Positions 18,935 to 30,294 of a DNA stretch of 64,000 nucleotides are shown in pieces; within the stretch, counting starts at the first letter, position 1; every line of letters starts with the position of its first letter. Source of the stretch: Okapia johnstoni (taxonomy: Eukaryota > Chordata > Mammalia > Artiodactyla > Giraffidae); NCBI GenBank assembly GCA_024291935.2, contig CM044318.1, positions 81,168,001 through 81,232,000 on the forward strand. Direction: 5' to 3'. Position numbers and translations under genes: made by a program. The notes beneath the pieces are model-generated. The model had not been told where the DNA came from, searched no databases, and worked only from the letters and a program-made list of their open reading frames with translations.

Positions 18935-19350
18935 TTTTTTAAACTTTTTATTTTGTATTGGGATATAGCCAATTAACGAGGCTTCCCTGGTGGCTCAGTG
19001 GTAAAGAAACCGCCTGCCAGTGCAACAGATTCAGGTTGGATCCCTGGGTCGGGAAGATCCCCTGGAGAAGGAAAGGGCAACCCACTCCAATATTCTTGTC
19101 TGGGAAATCCCATGGACAGAGGAGCCTGGCGGGCAAAGGGTCCATCACGACTTAGCAACTAAACAACAGCTGGTTAACAATGTTGTGATAGTTTCAGGTG
19201 AACAATGGAGAGACTCCACCATACATATATATGTATCCATTCTCCCTGAAACTCCCCTCCCAACCAGCCTGCCACGTAACATTAGGCCGAGTTCCCTATG
19301 TTATACAGTAGGACTTTGTTGGTGATCCATTTAAAATATAGCAGTACCTG
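18935..19350 (-). mobile_element. L1 3' end (antisense), split by Bov-tA
   Basis: 'aactttttattttgtattgggatatagccaattaac' and, after the SINE, 'ctggttaacaatgttgtgatagtttcaggtgaacaatgg' to 'atttaaaatatagcagta' are continuous reverse-complement artiodactyl L1. Confidence 0.85.
18978..19170 (+). mobile_element. Bov-tA SINE
   Basis: GCTTCCCTGGTGGCTCAGTG head, 'gtcgggaagatcccctggagaagg' middle and a Bov-A tail ending 'cttagcaactaaacaac'. Confidence 0.95.
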
Positions 19351-19479
19351 ACACACAGTTTTACAGACACTGGTGCTGGGTGCTTTTGCACAGATGGGCC
19401 CCATGGAAAAGCCGGGGAACCACTGTGGGGTATGAAGAACCTCCAGGGCCTCTGATTTCCTCTTCCTCAGTTTATCCAT

Positions 19480-19650
19480 TGGTGGCTCAGTTGGTAAAGA
19501 ATCCGCCTGCAATGTGGAGACATGGGTTTGATCCCTGGGCTGGGAAGATCCCCTGGAGAAGGGAAAGGCAACCCACTCCAGTATTCTGGCCGGGAGAATC
19601 CCATGGAGAAGTCCACAGGGTTGCAGAGTTGGACACGACTGAGCAACTTT
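19480..19650 (+). mobile_element. Bov-tA SINE
   Basis: 'ggtggctcagttggtaaagaatccgcctgc' through 'gttggacacgactgagcaactttc'. It forms an inverted pair with the next element. Confidence 0.95.
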
Positions 19651-19711
19651 CACTTTCAGAGTGATCTTTGGGTAATAAAAAAGGTCATGAAGCCACACAT
19701 TGGCCTCACCC

Positions 19712-19895
19712 AAGCATGCTCAGTCACCTTCAACCATGTCCGACTCTTTGTGACCCTGTGGAATGACCCAGGCTCCTCTGTCCATGGGATTCTCCAGGCA
19801 AGAATACTAGAGTGGGTTGCCATGTCCTCCTCCAGGGGAGCTTCCCAACTTGGGGATGAAATCTGAGTCTCCTGCATTGCAAGCGGGTTCTTTGG
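19712..19895 (-). mobile_element. Bov-tA SINE (antisense)
   Basis: 'tgctcagtcaccttcaaccatgtccgac' through 'gagtctcctgcattgcaagcggg'. It faces the preceding copy across about 60 bp. Confidence 0.95.
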
Positions 19896-20975
19896 TCTCA
19901 CCCAACCCTGTCCAGTAGAACTTTCTGTGACGATGTAAATGCTCTACACCCCCACTGTTCAATACAGCAGCCACTCGCCACATTGTGGGCTGGCACAATA
20001 AAAGGACTGAGTTTTAAAGGTTATTCAATTTTAACTAATATAAATCTAGATTTAAACAGCCACATGCTGCGTGATCAGCAGCTACCATACTGGACAGCAC
20101 TGGACGCTCACCCTTATGGAGAGGGAACTGAGGCAAGGGTGGCCTTGTGACCTGCCCCCAGCCACAAAGCCCCTGAGAGAACCAGAGCCCAGGACTCCTG
20201 CCTCCTCCTTCAGCTGCGTCTCCGCCAGACCTTCGCAGACTCCGAATGTCAACCAGAAGAGATGGTCCCAGGCAAGGTTTGTCCCAGATTGAAGGAAACA
20301 AAGAACAGACGAGCATTCACTCTGGAGCCCCCGTGGGGCTTGGCACCCAGCTCAGGAAGCTTGGCTGTCCTTGGCTCAGCCTGCAGTGCCCTTTGTGGTG
20401 TCCCGATCAAAGCGGGGCAGGGGTCAGGGGACATCTCCTGGGCAGCTGCCATCCCAGCGGCCCTTTCCTGATCCTCACGCTCCCCTGCCTTGCCCCAGCT
20501 CGGACTGGAAAGTTGGATCAAGGTGTGGAGGTCAGCCAGCCACATCTTTGCAGCTCATGCACACACCCCATTTGCCCATACACTAGGCCTGCCGACTCAG
20601 AGGTACCCAGGTGGAGGATCAAATTAATCTCTGTTCTTTATCTGGCATTTGGCACTCAACTCTCCACCCACCCAGGGAGAGTGGGCACAGAGTGACGAGT
20701 GAGGCTGAGTGACATCCAAGCCCCCAGGAGAAGGGGGATGGTGCAAGATCGCTGGCACCTTTCTTGCACCATCTGTTCCCCACCAGATCCAGCCTGAGTG
20801 TGCTTTGCCACAACCGATGCTGGGAAATTGTGCTCTAGGCTCCTGGAGACCTGGTGGGACGAATTGTCAGCCCCACTTCCTTGGGGGAGGGATGCGGCCT
20901 TCTCTTGTTTTCTATTCTCCGCCCCCCTCCCTCCTTCCCCTTCCCTTCTCTATTGTTTGACTACATTTTTAACCA
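19896..20975. other. GC-rich intergenic, nothing assigned
   Basis: GC-rich sequence with an MIR-like patch near 20080-20210 ('atggagagggaactgaggcaa'). Many overlapping open frames on both strands reflect base composition. No gene is supported. Confidence 0.5.
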
Positions 20976-21133
20976 AAGGGGACGACAGAGGACAAGATGG
21001 TTGGATGGTATCACCCACTTAATGGACATGAGTTCGAGCAAGCTCCAGGAGATGGTGAAGGACAGGGAAGCCTGGTGTGCTGCAGTTCATGGGGTCTAAA
21101 GAGTCAGACATGACTGAGTGGCTCAACAACATG
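20976..21133 (+). mobile_element. BovB 3' fragment, CAA-type tail
   Basis: 'gacgacagaggacaagatggttgg' to 'gactgagtggctcaacaacatg' is the BovB 3' end in sense orientation. Confidence 0.9.
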
Positions 21134-21381
21134 TATACAGAAAAGGACACAATTATAAATGTGTGGTTGTTGAATTTTCACAAAGCAAATGTACCGTGAA
21201 ATCAACACAAAGGTCAAGAAATACTCATATTGGGGTGATCATTTCCCAGTATGTATATATAGATGGTGAACAGTTGAAACTCATATAGTGTGATAGGTCA
21301 ATTACACCTCAATTTAAAAAACATGCCTTAGAATGCCCCTTCAAGTCCCCTTTCCATGTTGCTCTCATGGTCCTGACTTAC

Positions 21382-21660
21382 TGTTGTGGACTGAATGTTT
21401 GTGTCCTCTCATAATTCATATGTTGAAACTCTTACCCTCATTTAGAGGTGGGGCCTTTAAGAAGCGATCAGGATTAGATTAGGTCATGAAGGTGGAACCT
21501 TCATGATGGAATTAGAGTCCTTCGAAAAGGAGACACGAGAGACTGCAAATCAGGAAGAGGATCTCAGACATAAGCCCCCAGAACTATGAGGAATGTATTT
21601 TTGTTGTTTATAGATCGTGCAGCCTATGATGTTCTGTATAGCAGCCCAAGCTAAAACACA
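21382..21660 (+). mobile_element. MaLR-type (MLT1/MST) LTR, solo
   Basis: Starts TGTTGTGGACTGAATGTTTG, then 'gaggtggggcctttaagaag', 'attaggtcatgaaggtgg', and ends 'gtatagcagcccaagctaaaacaca'. This is the order of an ERVL-MaLR LTR. No internal coding region is present. Confidence 0.8.
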
Positions 21661-22119
21661 CATCATAAATTAATTTTTTCTGTTTATAAATGCATCTGCT
21701 TTTTTCACTCAGCATTATGTTTGTGAGTCATCTATGTTGTTGAGGGCAGCAAAAGCAATTGTCTGTCTGTGGATAAGTGTTTGAGACTTCTCTGGGGGTT
21801 GGGCAGCAAATGATGCAGGTTGGAATATTATCATGTGCTTTGGTAAACCTATGTCCATATTTCTTTTGGGCACGTATCTGAGTGAATTGCGGGCCATAGA
21901 GTGCGTAATTGTTCAGCTTTCATAGATAGAGCCAACTCTTTTCCCGTGTTGTCACCTCAGTTCATAGTCCCAACAGCCAGGTATGAGAATTCAGGGGCTT
22001 CATCCTCACCCACGCTTGGTACAGTTAGTTTAAAATGTCTTAGCCATTGTGGTTAGGGTGAGTGGCGATCACAGTGGTTTAAAATTCTTTTTTTTTTTTT
22101 TTACATGTTTCAATGCTGT

Positions 22120-22350
22120 GTTATCATATGTGAAACAGAACACCGTTCCAGGTTCGACGCATGAGACAAATGCTCAGAGCCTGGGCAATCGGATGACCCA
22201 GAGGGATGGGATGGGGAGGGAGGTGGGAGGGGGGCTCAGGATGGGAAACACGTGCAAACTCATGGCTGATTCATGTCAATGTACGGCAAAAACCACCACA
22301 ATATTGCAATTAGCCCCCAACTAAAATAAAAAAAGAAAATATCATTTATT
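22120..22350 (+). mobile_element. Ruminant L1 3' end
   Basis: 'ggttcgacgcatgagacaaatgctcagagcc', 'gggatgggatggggagggaggtggg', 'gctgattcatgtcaatgtacggcaaaaacc' and an A-rich terminus are the L1-BT 3' UTR. Confidence 0.85.
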
Positions 22351-22656
22351 AAAAAAAAAAGAACACAATAATAAAAAACCATCAACTTTCAAGCCTAATT
22401 CATGAAGATGCTCACTCTACTCTATCTAAGATCAAACAATGACCGTAACTTTAACGTTTCAGTGAAAAGGTATTCCAAAATTATTGACAGAAATTAAAAA
22501 TATTCTATGAAATAACACGTATTTTCAATATAGAAAGCAAAGTAATAAATCAATCCGTAGCAACCAAATATATCCCAAATACAAGTACTTTAGCAATTCA
22601 GTTTGTCAAAATAGTGTTTTCACTTTTGTCTATCAGTTTGGTACTCACAAAATACA

Positions 22657-22781
22657 TGAAAGTGAAGTCGCTCAGTCGTGTCCGACTCTTTGCGACCCCA
22701 TGGACTGTAGCCCACCAGGCTTCTCTGACCATGGGATTTTCCAGGCAAGAATATTGGAGTGGGTTGCCATTTCCTTCTCCT
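22657..22781 (-). mobile_element. Bov-A SINE part (antisense)
   Basis: 'gtcgctcagtcgtgtccgactctttgcg' through 'gggttgccatttccttctcc'. The tRNA-like head is absent. Confidence 0.9.
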
Positions 22782-22791
22782 AAAATTCTTA

Positions 22792-22858
22792 AGCTTTGCA
22801 CAGTGGCAGTGTCGTAGTCAATGAGCTTTATCCAAGGTGAGATTATTGCTAAACTGAA
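22792..22858 (+). pseudogene. RNU4P (unnamed copy): Truncated U4 snRNA pseudogene
   Basis: AGCTTTGCACAGTGGCAGTG and the following ~45 bases match the first ~61 nt of U4 snRNA at about 54 of 61 positions as I recall the human sequence, including ATTATTGCTAA of the U4/U6 stem region. The match stops there, so the Sm site and 3' stems are missing. The upstream sequence is a SINE, without a proximal sequence element. It is therefore a retro-pseudogene and not an expressed U4 gene. Confidence 0.85.
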
Positions 22859-23018
22859 GTCTCACTTGCCTGCAAACTAGTGATGTTGAGCACCTGTCTC
22901 TGTTTATTGGCCATTGGAATAACTCCTTTTGTGAAATTCTTGTTTGAGCCTGTTTTTCTGTTATGTTGTCTGCCTTTTTTTCTTTGATTTGTCTAAGAGT
23001 TCATATGTATTCCACATA

Positions 23019-23147
23019 GTGGTGGTTTAGTCACTCAGTCGTGTCCGATTCTTCATGACCCCATGGACTATAGCCTGCCAGGCTCCTCTGTCTATGGGAT
23101 TTTCCAGGCAAGAACACTGGAGTGAGTTGCCATTTTCTTCTCCAGGG
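23019..23147 (-). mobile_element. Bov-A SINE (antisense) with 10-bp TSD
   Basis: 'gtttagtcactcagtcgtgtccgattc' to 'ccattttcttctccaggg', flanked by ATTCCACATA at 23009-23018 and 23148-23157. Confidence 0.95.
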
Positions 23148-23212
23148 ATTCCACATAATAGTGAAATACATATGTGTGTACATACACATGCATGTATGTT
23201 GTATGAATGCTG

Positions 23213-23424
23213 TGTGTTGCTGTTTAGTTGCTAAGTCGTGTCCGACTCTTTGCGACCCCATGACTGCAGCCTGCCAGGTTTCTCTGTCCATGGGATTTCC
23301 CAGGCAGACATTCTGGAGTGGGTTGCCATTTCCTTCTCCAGGAGATCTTCCCCACCCAGAGACTAAATCTGTGTCTCCTGCTTGACAGGCAGATTCTTTA
23401 CCTCTGAGCCACCTGGGAGGCCTG
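23213..23424 (-). mobile_element. Bov-tA SINE (antisense)
   Basis: 'ttgctgtttagttgctaagtcgtgtccgac' to 'ctctgagccacctgggaggcc'. Confidence 0.95.
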
Positions 23425-23607
23425 TATTATATGCATGCACACACACATATATGTGTAACCAAAAGATATTCTTTTTCCAGCTCAAAGGCTTATCTTTTTA
23501 CTCTCTTAAAGGTGTTTTTTTTTTTTTTTGCTGGACAGAAATTTAAAATTTTAATCTAATCTAATTTACCAATTGTTTTCCTTTATGTTTCTTCTTGCAT
23601 TTGGTTT

Positions 23608-23742
23608 AAGAAATCTTTTTTTTTTTCTTCTTTGGTCACACCACGTGGCTTATGGAATCTTAGTTCTCAGACCAGGGATTGAACCCAAGCCCTTGGCAAT
23701 TAAAGCATGGAGTCCTAACCGCTGGGATGCCGGGGAAGTCCC
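23608..23742 (-). mobile_element. CHR-type SINE (antisense)
   Basis: A poly-T run, 'ggtcacaccacgtggcttatggaatcttag', 'accagggattgaacccaagcc' and 'gctgggatgccggggaagtccc'. Confidence 0.9.
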
Positions 23743-25310
23743 AGGAAGTCCTTCCCTATTACAATGTCATGAAAAGTTTCTGCGAGTCTTTCTCTAGAAG
23801 CTTCATTGTTTTACCTTTCACATTTATACTTTTGCATATGGTACAAATTAACAGTCAAAATTTTTGTATGTTCTGTGACCTAAGGATCAAAATTTGTCTT
23901 TTTTCTATGAATATCCAGTTGACTCAGCACCAGTTAAAGATAATCCTTTTCCCCGTAGCATCCCATTGTCACATTTGTCATAAATGAAACCCAGGTCCGT
24001 TTCTGAATTCTCTTTTGTTCTAGTGGCCAATTTTTTGTGACAAAGGTTTACTGTAACTGCTGCTATCTGGTAGTATGACTCCACGAGCTTTGCGAGTGGC
24101 TGTTCTTGGCTCTTTGCATTTCCATACCGACTTTAGAATCAGATCGTCAGTTTCCACAGTCTTCAAATAATCTCCCTGAGATTTTGATTGCATTGAATCC
24201 GTAGATCAATTGGGAAGAATTGACATCTTTACAATATTGAGTTTTCTAATCCATAAGCCAGTTATGTCTGTCCATGTATTTAAGGCCTTATTTATTTCCT
24301 TCAAAACTTTGTGTTCTGTGTTGAGATCTCTCATATCTTTCATTTAGCTTTATTCCAAAGTGTTTAATGTGGGTGTATGTACGTGTAGAGAGGTGTGTGC
24401 AAGAACATACATAATATTATAAACAGTAATATTTATAAATTTCCTTTTTACTGGTTTGTCATTAGTATATGGAAACCCAGTGTTTGTTGATAGAGACTTT
24501 GTACTCAGCAATCTGGCTTAATCACTTATTCATTCTGAGAGTTTATCTACACATTACTTTGACTTTCTATGCATGCAATCATGTATTCTATAAATAATGA
24601 CAGCCTTATTTCCTCCTATCCATTCTTTGCACCAATTACTCCTCTTTTGACATTTTGCTCTTGCTGGTACCTTGGTATAGTGACATAATGTTAAACACGA
24701 GCAGTGAGAGAGTACAGACTGTCTTATTCCTGATCTCAAGGAGAAGGCTTTCAATATTTCACATTTAGGAAGAGGCTCTTTTGCAGATATTCTATCAGAC
24801 TGAGGTAGTTTTCTTACCTTTCTATAACCTTCTTTCCTAGTCTTCTGAGAGTTTCTTTTTATTACTATGAATGACTATTGGATATTATCAAAATGTGTAT
24901 ATGCTTTTACCCCTTTTTTAGTTTAATGTTGTAAAATACCTTGATTTTTGTTGAACGTTAAAACAATCATTTATAGAGCAAACATCCTTGTCGGATCTTA
25001 CCCTTTTCACATATCACTGGATTTAGTTTGCTAAGGGATTTTTGCATCAGCGTTCATGAAAGAGACTCTGGTAATCTTCCTATTTTGCCATGTCCTCGTC
25101 CGGTTTTGAAATCGAGGTCGTGTTGGCTCTACAAGATGAATCGGGCAGTGTTCCATGTATTTCTATTCTCTGGAAGAGTGCAGTTTTTTGTTTTTTGTAA
25201 GACTGGAGTTACTTTTTCCTAAATTGTATGAGAGAATTCTCTGGTGAAGCTATATGTACCTGGAGAGAGAGAAGGGAGGGAGGGAGAGAGGGACAAAGAG
25301 AGATTTACCC

Positions 25311-25657
25311 AGTTTTTCTAGTTGTTTTCAGTGGAGAAAAAGCTCCTGCCTTGTCGCTGGAAGCAGAATTCTCTGTCAGTCTCTCAAACTGAGCTTTGCT
25401 CAAGTGACTGAACAAATGCAATGTGAAAAGCCTGAACCCCAGCTTCATGTGTTCTGTCAAGACACAAGTCTGGGCAGTGGGCTTGTCTACCCGGAAGTCT
25501 CAGCTTCCCCTGGGGAGCAGGGGGCAGGGGGTTTGGTAGAAGGATCAAGGGCAACTGGGCCCATCAGACGAGGGTGTGAATTCTATCTCAGCCAGCTTAC
25601 TCTTGGTTAGACCTCGAGCTAGTTACCAAGTTTATTTCTCTATCTATGAAATAGGGA
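25311..25657. other. Intergenic, partial MIR
   Basis: A purine-rich run (GAGA/GGGA) at 25262-25305 precedes this segment. 25565-25657 resembles an MIR that continues beyond the following SINE at about 25870-25960. Confidence 0.5.
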
Positions 25658-25868
25658 TGGGCTTCCCTGGTGGCTCAGTGGTAAAGAATCCGCCTGTAAT
25701 GCCAGAGACAGGGGTTCAAACCCTGGATTGGGAAGATCCCCTGGAGGAGGGCATGGCAACCCACTCCAGTATTCTTGCCTGGGAAATCCCATGGACAGAG
25801 GAGCCTGGCGGGCTACTGTCCACGGGGTTACAAAGAGTTGGACGTGACTGAACGACTGAACATACACA
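25658..25868 (+). mobile_element. Bov-tA SINE
   Basis: GGGCTTCCCTGGTGGCTCAG head through 'gttggacgtgactgaacgactgaac'. It is inserted in an MIR-like sequence. Confidence 0.95.
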
Positions 25869-25995
25869 ATGCATGTGAAGTGGGTAGGATGAGCCAGACC
25901 CTGAGGCAGCCCTCAAGAAAGAGATGGTAATGAAGTTGCTATTGTTGTTATTATTCAAATGACCTAACCTCAGTCCTTAGCGTTTTGCAGACTTG

Positions 25996-26014
25996 CCCCC
26001 CCCCCCCCCCCCCC
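25996..26014. repeat. 19-base C homopolymer
   Basis: An uninterrupted run of 19 C, followed by GCCCCCGC. This is the longest homopolymer C run in the window. Confidence 0.95.
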
Positions 26015-26019
26015 GCCCC

Positions 26020-26371
26020 CGCTCCGCCAGAAAGAGGCTGGTCCCATCCCCCAGTGGGATGCCCTTCCTGGGCCATGGGTGGGTGTGCTGTTGGACCAGG
26101 ATCCTTTCAGAGGCAGCCTGTGGGCCTGTGCCAGGATCACACCAGGATCACAGCCCAGGGCACATGTGACCTCTGACCCCAACAGGCACCTGGGCCAGTG
26201 TCCCACCTCGTCCAGTCCAGGTAGTTGCACTGCTGTCTGGGCTTTGAAGTGCCATCTTCGTGTAACAGCCAGTAACTTGGCCATGTGGCAGCAACGGGGC
26301 TCACTGGCACAGCTGAATTGACACCTAAACACCACTGGCCTTGGACTTGTGAGTCCAGACCATCAACTTTT
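26020..26371. other. GC-rich unassigned intergenic
   Basis: No recognisable gene or transposon. The 121-codon minus-strand open frame across the C run is compositional. Confidence 0.5.
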
Positions 26372-26588
26372 TTTTTTATTATTTATTTTTAATTGAAAGA
26401 TAATCGTTTTACAATATTGTGTTGATTTCTATACATCTACATGACTCAGCCATAGGTACACATTCTTTCCCTCCCTCTTGAACCTCCCTTCCACCTCCTA
26501 CCTCATCGTCTGGGTTGTCACAGAGCCCTGGTTTGAGCTCCCTGAGTCGTACAGCAAATTCCCACTGGCTATGTATTTCACATATTTG
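26372..26588 (-). mobile_element. Ruminant L1 3' end (antisense)
   Basis: 'ttattatttatttttaattgaaagataatc', 'catgactcagccataggtacac' and 'ggttgtcacagagccctggtttgagctccc' are reverse-complement L1-BT 3' UTR. Confidence 0.9.
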
Positions 26589-26850
26589 TTCAGTCACTCA
26601 ATCATGTCCGACTCCTTGCAGACCTTTGTCAGCAAAGTGATGTCTCTACTTTTTAAAACACTGTCTAGGTTTGTCATAGCTTTTCTTCCAAGGAGCAAGC
26701 ATCTTTTAATTTCATGGCTGCAGTCACTGTCCCCAGTGGTTTTGGAGCCCAAGAAAATAAAATCTGTCACTGTTTCCACTTTTTCCCCATCTATTTGCCA
26801 TCAAGTGATGGGACCGGCTGCCATGATCTTAGCATATGTTTCCACATCAG
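26589..26850 (-). mobile_element. BovB fragment (antisense), internally deleted
   Basis: A short 3'-end piece ('cagtcactcaatcatgtccgactccttg') jumps directly to RT C-terminal sequence ('gacctttgtcagcaaagtgatgtctc' to 'ccatctatttgccatcaagtgatggg'). The middle is missing. Confidence 0.9.
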
Positions 26851-27345
26851 CCGTGTCAGTGCTTCTCCACCCTGGCAGCACTGTATGATCCCCTAGGGGG
26901 TATCAGTAGTACCCAGGCCCCGCCACTGGGGCTCTCATCTAACTGGTCCGGAGTGGGGCTGGGGCCACTGGCAGAGTTAAAGAGCACACCGGGTGATCGT
27001 GGCAAGTGGTCCATGTGTGCAGCCCACTGAGGCCGAAGGGGCCCAGGGCACCTTGGTCCAGGCTGGGGGGAATGCCTGGGTGGGTAATGATGGGGTGGCA
27101 GATGAGGGGCCCTGGCCACTCTGGGGTGTGGCCCGCCCCTGCATTCCCTCTGTAGAGCACAGTGTGGCAATGAGCCAGCATCTCCACTCAAACCAGGTCA
27201 GGATGGTGGGTGGAGTCCGGGCTGGGTGCCCACAGCCACCGTCACCCATGGCATGCTCACTGTCTGCCAGGGTCTGAGCACTTTACCCATGTCACACCGG
27301 TGGCATCATCTACACTCCATGGTGATGACAGTGAGGCCCACATGG
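26851..27345. other. GC-rich unassigned intergenic
   Basis: GC-rich sequence with overlapping open frames on both strands. No feature is recognised. Confidence 0.5.
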
Positions 27346-27600
27346 CTGAGTTGAAGCTCCAGTACTTTGGCCGCCTGATGCCAAGAGCTGACTCGTTGAA
27401 AATGACCCTGATGCTGGGGAAGATTGAGGGCAGGAGAAGGGGATGACAGAGGACAAGATGATTGGATGACATCATCCACTCAATGGACATGAATTTAAGC
27501 AAACTCCAGGAGCTAGTAGTGATGGGCAGGGAAGTCTGGTGTGCTGCAGTCCCTGGGGTCGCAAAGAGTCAGACACAACCTAGTGACTTAACAACAACAT
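27346..27600 (+). mobile_element. BovB 3' fragment, CAA-type tail
   Basis: 'gttgaagctccagtactttggccgcctgatg' to 'gtgacttaacaacaacatgg'. Confidence 0.9.
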
Positions 27601-28129
27601 GGGTGAGGAACATCCCCACACTGAAGCCTGCGTGAGTCTCCCTGACCGCTCCTCCTGGGGAGGCCCGAGAGCACAGAAGTCAGACAACAAGGCCCCTCCC
27701 TGGGGCTGCCCCTGGAGGGTGAGGAGAGGGGAGTGAAGGCTGCCCCTCTGACCCTCAGTCTCTGGAAGCCCAAACGCCATCTGGTCCTCCTGCAAAGACT
27801 GTTTCTACAAAATCCTGCCCAGTGAGAGCGGAGCTTTCCAGCCTCACCTCTGGACGTTTACATATTCATGAACACATGTCTGCCATTAAGAGAAAATGGT
27901 GGTCATTTGACGCCCATATGTTCCCTTTCAAAACGACAGACTGATATTTATCCTCTGAAAAGAGCGAATTCTTAAACAGACGGCTGAACACACATCCTCC
28001 TGATTAGCAGGAAAAGGGTCCTCGAAATTAAACAGTTCTCTATGCAGCCCACTGACCAGTGGGTCCTCCGTCCATGAGTCAGGTAAAGGCTCCCACTCAG
28101 ATTCAGGTACACCGAACATCATGAAGTTT
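27601..28129. other. Unassigned intergenic
   Basis: No recognisable gene or repeat. Confidence 0.5.
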
Positions 28130-28253
28130 GCTTTCTTTTAATCTTTTATTTGGCCACACCATATGGCATACAGGACCTGCCCAACCAGGGATTGAACCCA
28201 TGCCCCCTGCAGTGGAAGCATGGAGTCTTAACTGCTGGACTGCTAGGGAAATC
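28130..28253 (-). mobile_element. CHR-type SINE (antisense)
   Basis: 'ttttatttggccacaccatatggc', 'ccagggattgaacccatgccccctgcag', 'gactgctagggaaatcc'. Confidence 0.9.
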
Positions 28254-28640
28254 CTTGCTTTAAATATATTGTTTAAATATATTGACAGGAAATGCACTAG
28301 TCTACCTTCTGGGCTTAAAAAACAGGCTTCAAAGACATGAGGCATTCTCTGTTGGTTTTCCCACCTGGCCTCATGGCTGCTGGGAGCCCCCGTGGGAAAG
28401 GAGAGACCTGGGGGCTCTGAGGACAGGATTTCAGCCCCAGCCTGGCCACTGACTGGCCACAGGACCTGGGACTGGCCGCTGCCCTGCCCTGCACCTTCAG
28501 TCCCCTGGCTGTGAAGGGAGGGGATTAAATTTGTCATCCACGAGCCTGGCCACCCATCAGGAGCAACTGGAGAGCCTGTGGGTCTGTTGGCCTTTTAAGC
28601 TCTTCAGTCTCTTCTGATCTCCTGGCCAGGTGACCACTGA
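28254..28640. other. Unassigned intergenic
   Basis: GC-rich single-copy-looking sequence. No feature is recognised. Confidence 0.5.
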
Positions 28641-29110
28641 AAGGTTTGTTGCTGAATCATGAAAAGACACCGGGATTTTTGGCCTCCAGAGGAGAATTCA
28701 ATCCGGGGCCAGAGAGGAGGCTTGATTGCTCAGAGCTTTTGTGTAATAAAGTTTTATTAAAGTATAAAGGAGATAGAGAAAGCTTCTGACATAGACATCA
28801 GAAGGGGGCAGAAAGAGTACCCCCTTGCTAGTGTTAGCAGTGGAGTTATATACTCTCCAATGAATCAGAAGAATGTCTGGAGGTTGTAAAGACGTCACCA
28901 GACCTACTCCCATAATTTACATTTTAAAATAACAGAATTAGCCAGAAGGTTTAATCCAGAGACTGTCCTCAGGCAGGATACATAATTATTATATAATCCT
29001 AAGGAATGTAGAGGGAAAGAAAAAAAAATTTGTCCTTTCTTCCTCCTTGAGAATTCCAGACCCTTCTCTCCTTGGGGACCCCTAGACTTCTTATCAACCT
29101 GCCTAGGAAA
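28641..29110. mobile_element. Ruminant ERV-type LTR (BTLTR1-like), solo
   Basis: 'gaatcatgaaaagacaccggg', 'tgattgctcagagcttttgtgtaataaagttttattaaag' and 'cttctgacatagacatcag' match an LTR I recall as BTLTR1. No gag, pol or env-like frame adjoins it. The family name is from memory. Confidence 0.6.
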
Positions 29111-29280
29111 TGACTCTCTTACCACCAAGGCCCTCTAGCTCCGACATTCTGCATCTGGAGGGATAGCGAAGCACTCCGGGCTGCAAAGCACCCTGACCTG
29201 AGATCTGTGCCCGCTTCAGAGCCTGCCATGCTGTAATGACGACAGGTCTGGCCAGTCCCGGGTGTGCGCTCCGGATGATG

Positions 29281-29750
29281 ACCACAGCTAACATCTGTTA
29301 AGCCCTTACGGAGAGTTGGATGCGGGCTGCACGTGGTTTTCTCATTTAACCCTCAGAACAGCCTAAGAGGCAACTACTATTATTGGCTTTGTGTGTGTGT
29401 TCAGTCCTGTCTGACTCTTTGCAGCCCCATGGACTGTAGCCCACCAGGCTCCTCTGTCCATGGGATTTCCCAGGCAAGAATACTGGAGTGGGTTTCCATG
29501 TCCTCCTCCAGGGGCTTTTCCTGACCCAGGGATCAAACCTGCATTTATGGCATCTCCTGCATTGGCAGGAGGATTCTGTACCACTGAGCCACCTGGGAAG
29601 CCCATCATTAGCTCTCTGTACAGCTAAGGAAACCGAGAGATTAGGCAACTGGTATGAATTCAGGCTACAGGACTTCTAAGTGGAGGGTGGAGTCAGGACT
29701 TGAACTTGACAGCTTGGCTCTAAGCCTGTGTTGTTAACCACTCTGCTGTT
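29281..29750 (+). repeat. MIR core-SINE, split by Bov-tA
   Basis: 'acagctaacatctgttaagcccttac', 'ctcatttaaccctcagaacagcctaagaggcaactactattatt', then after the SINE 'cagctaaggaaaccgagagattaggcaact' and 'gttaaccactctgctgttc'. This is nearly full-length MIR order. Confidence 0.9.
29390..29605 (-). mobile_element. Bov-tA SINE (antisense) inside MIR
   Basis: 'gtgttcagtcctgtctgactctttgcagcc' to 'ccactgagccacctgggaagccc'. The MIR continues on both sides. Confidence 0.95.
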
Positions 29751-30294
29751 CAATCCAAATCATGGGGCACCCTGAGAAACACAAGGTGATCCAAGCTGGG
29801 AAATGACCTTCCCCAGAGCAGCACGCTGTCCCCTCCCCAGGCCAGGTGTCCCCCGAGTCCTGTTTCACTGCCTTCCTAAAAGGTGTGGCCTGAGCATTCA
29901 GTTTCCTCTAAAATGGGCAAATCACCCATGCACTGTCCTTCTCCTTGCGACTCTGAAAGAGATTGTTCTGGAAAACGCCTGCTGCCTGGATGGGAAGTGT
30001 GAGTGATAGGATCATGAGTACTTTGCTGGTGTCGGCAGCATGGATGTGTGGCTGCCACCTCCTATCCCTCGGCTGGGCCCTTGTTGCTGAGCTGTATTCC
30101 TGCCCTTGGTCCTGCCCATGGACTTGAGGGCACCCTTCCCCTGTTAGCCTCGTGGGAGACCTTGTCTGGCATCCAAGGCCCCTTCAGTTCTTCTATCAGC
30201 TCCAGAAAGTTCAAGAAATCTTTGCGCACATTATCATTCTTATTTTCTCATTGGATCTTTCCGAATCCCAATCCAGTCCCATCACTTCAGGCCA
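29751..30294. other. Unassigned intergenic
   Basis: No recognisable gene or transposon. An open frame that continues into the next BovB begins at 30048 by chance. Confidence 0.5.

Larger units (their letters stand above)
22860..25310 (-). mobile_element. Degraded L1 ORF2/3' region (antisense)
   Basis: 'tagtgatgttgagcacctgtctctg', 'tgaatccgtagatcaattgggaagaattgacatc' and 'gggcagtgttccatgtatttctattctctggaagag' are in the order of reverse-complemented L1 ORF2. Three SINEs interrupt it and the frame is destroyed. Confidence 0.8.

Noticed and set aside
22860..25310. U4-L1 chimeric retrogene formed by template switching
   Set aside because: The L1 is antisense to the U4 piece and its 3' side faces it, the opposite of the expected 5'-snRNA/3'-L1 order.
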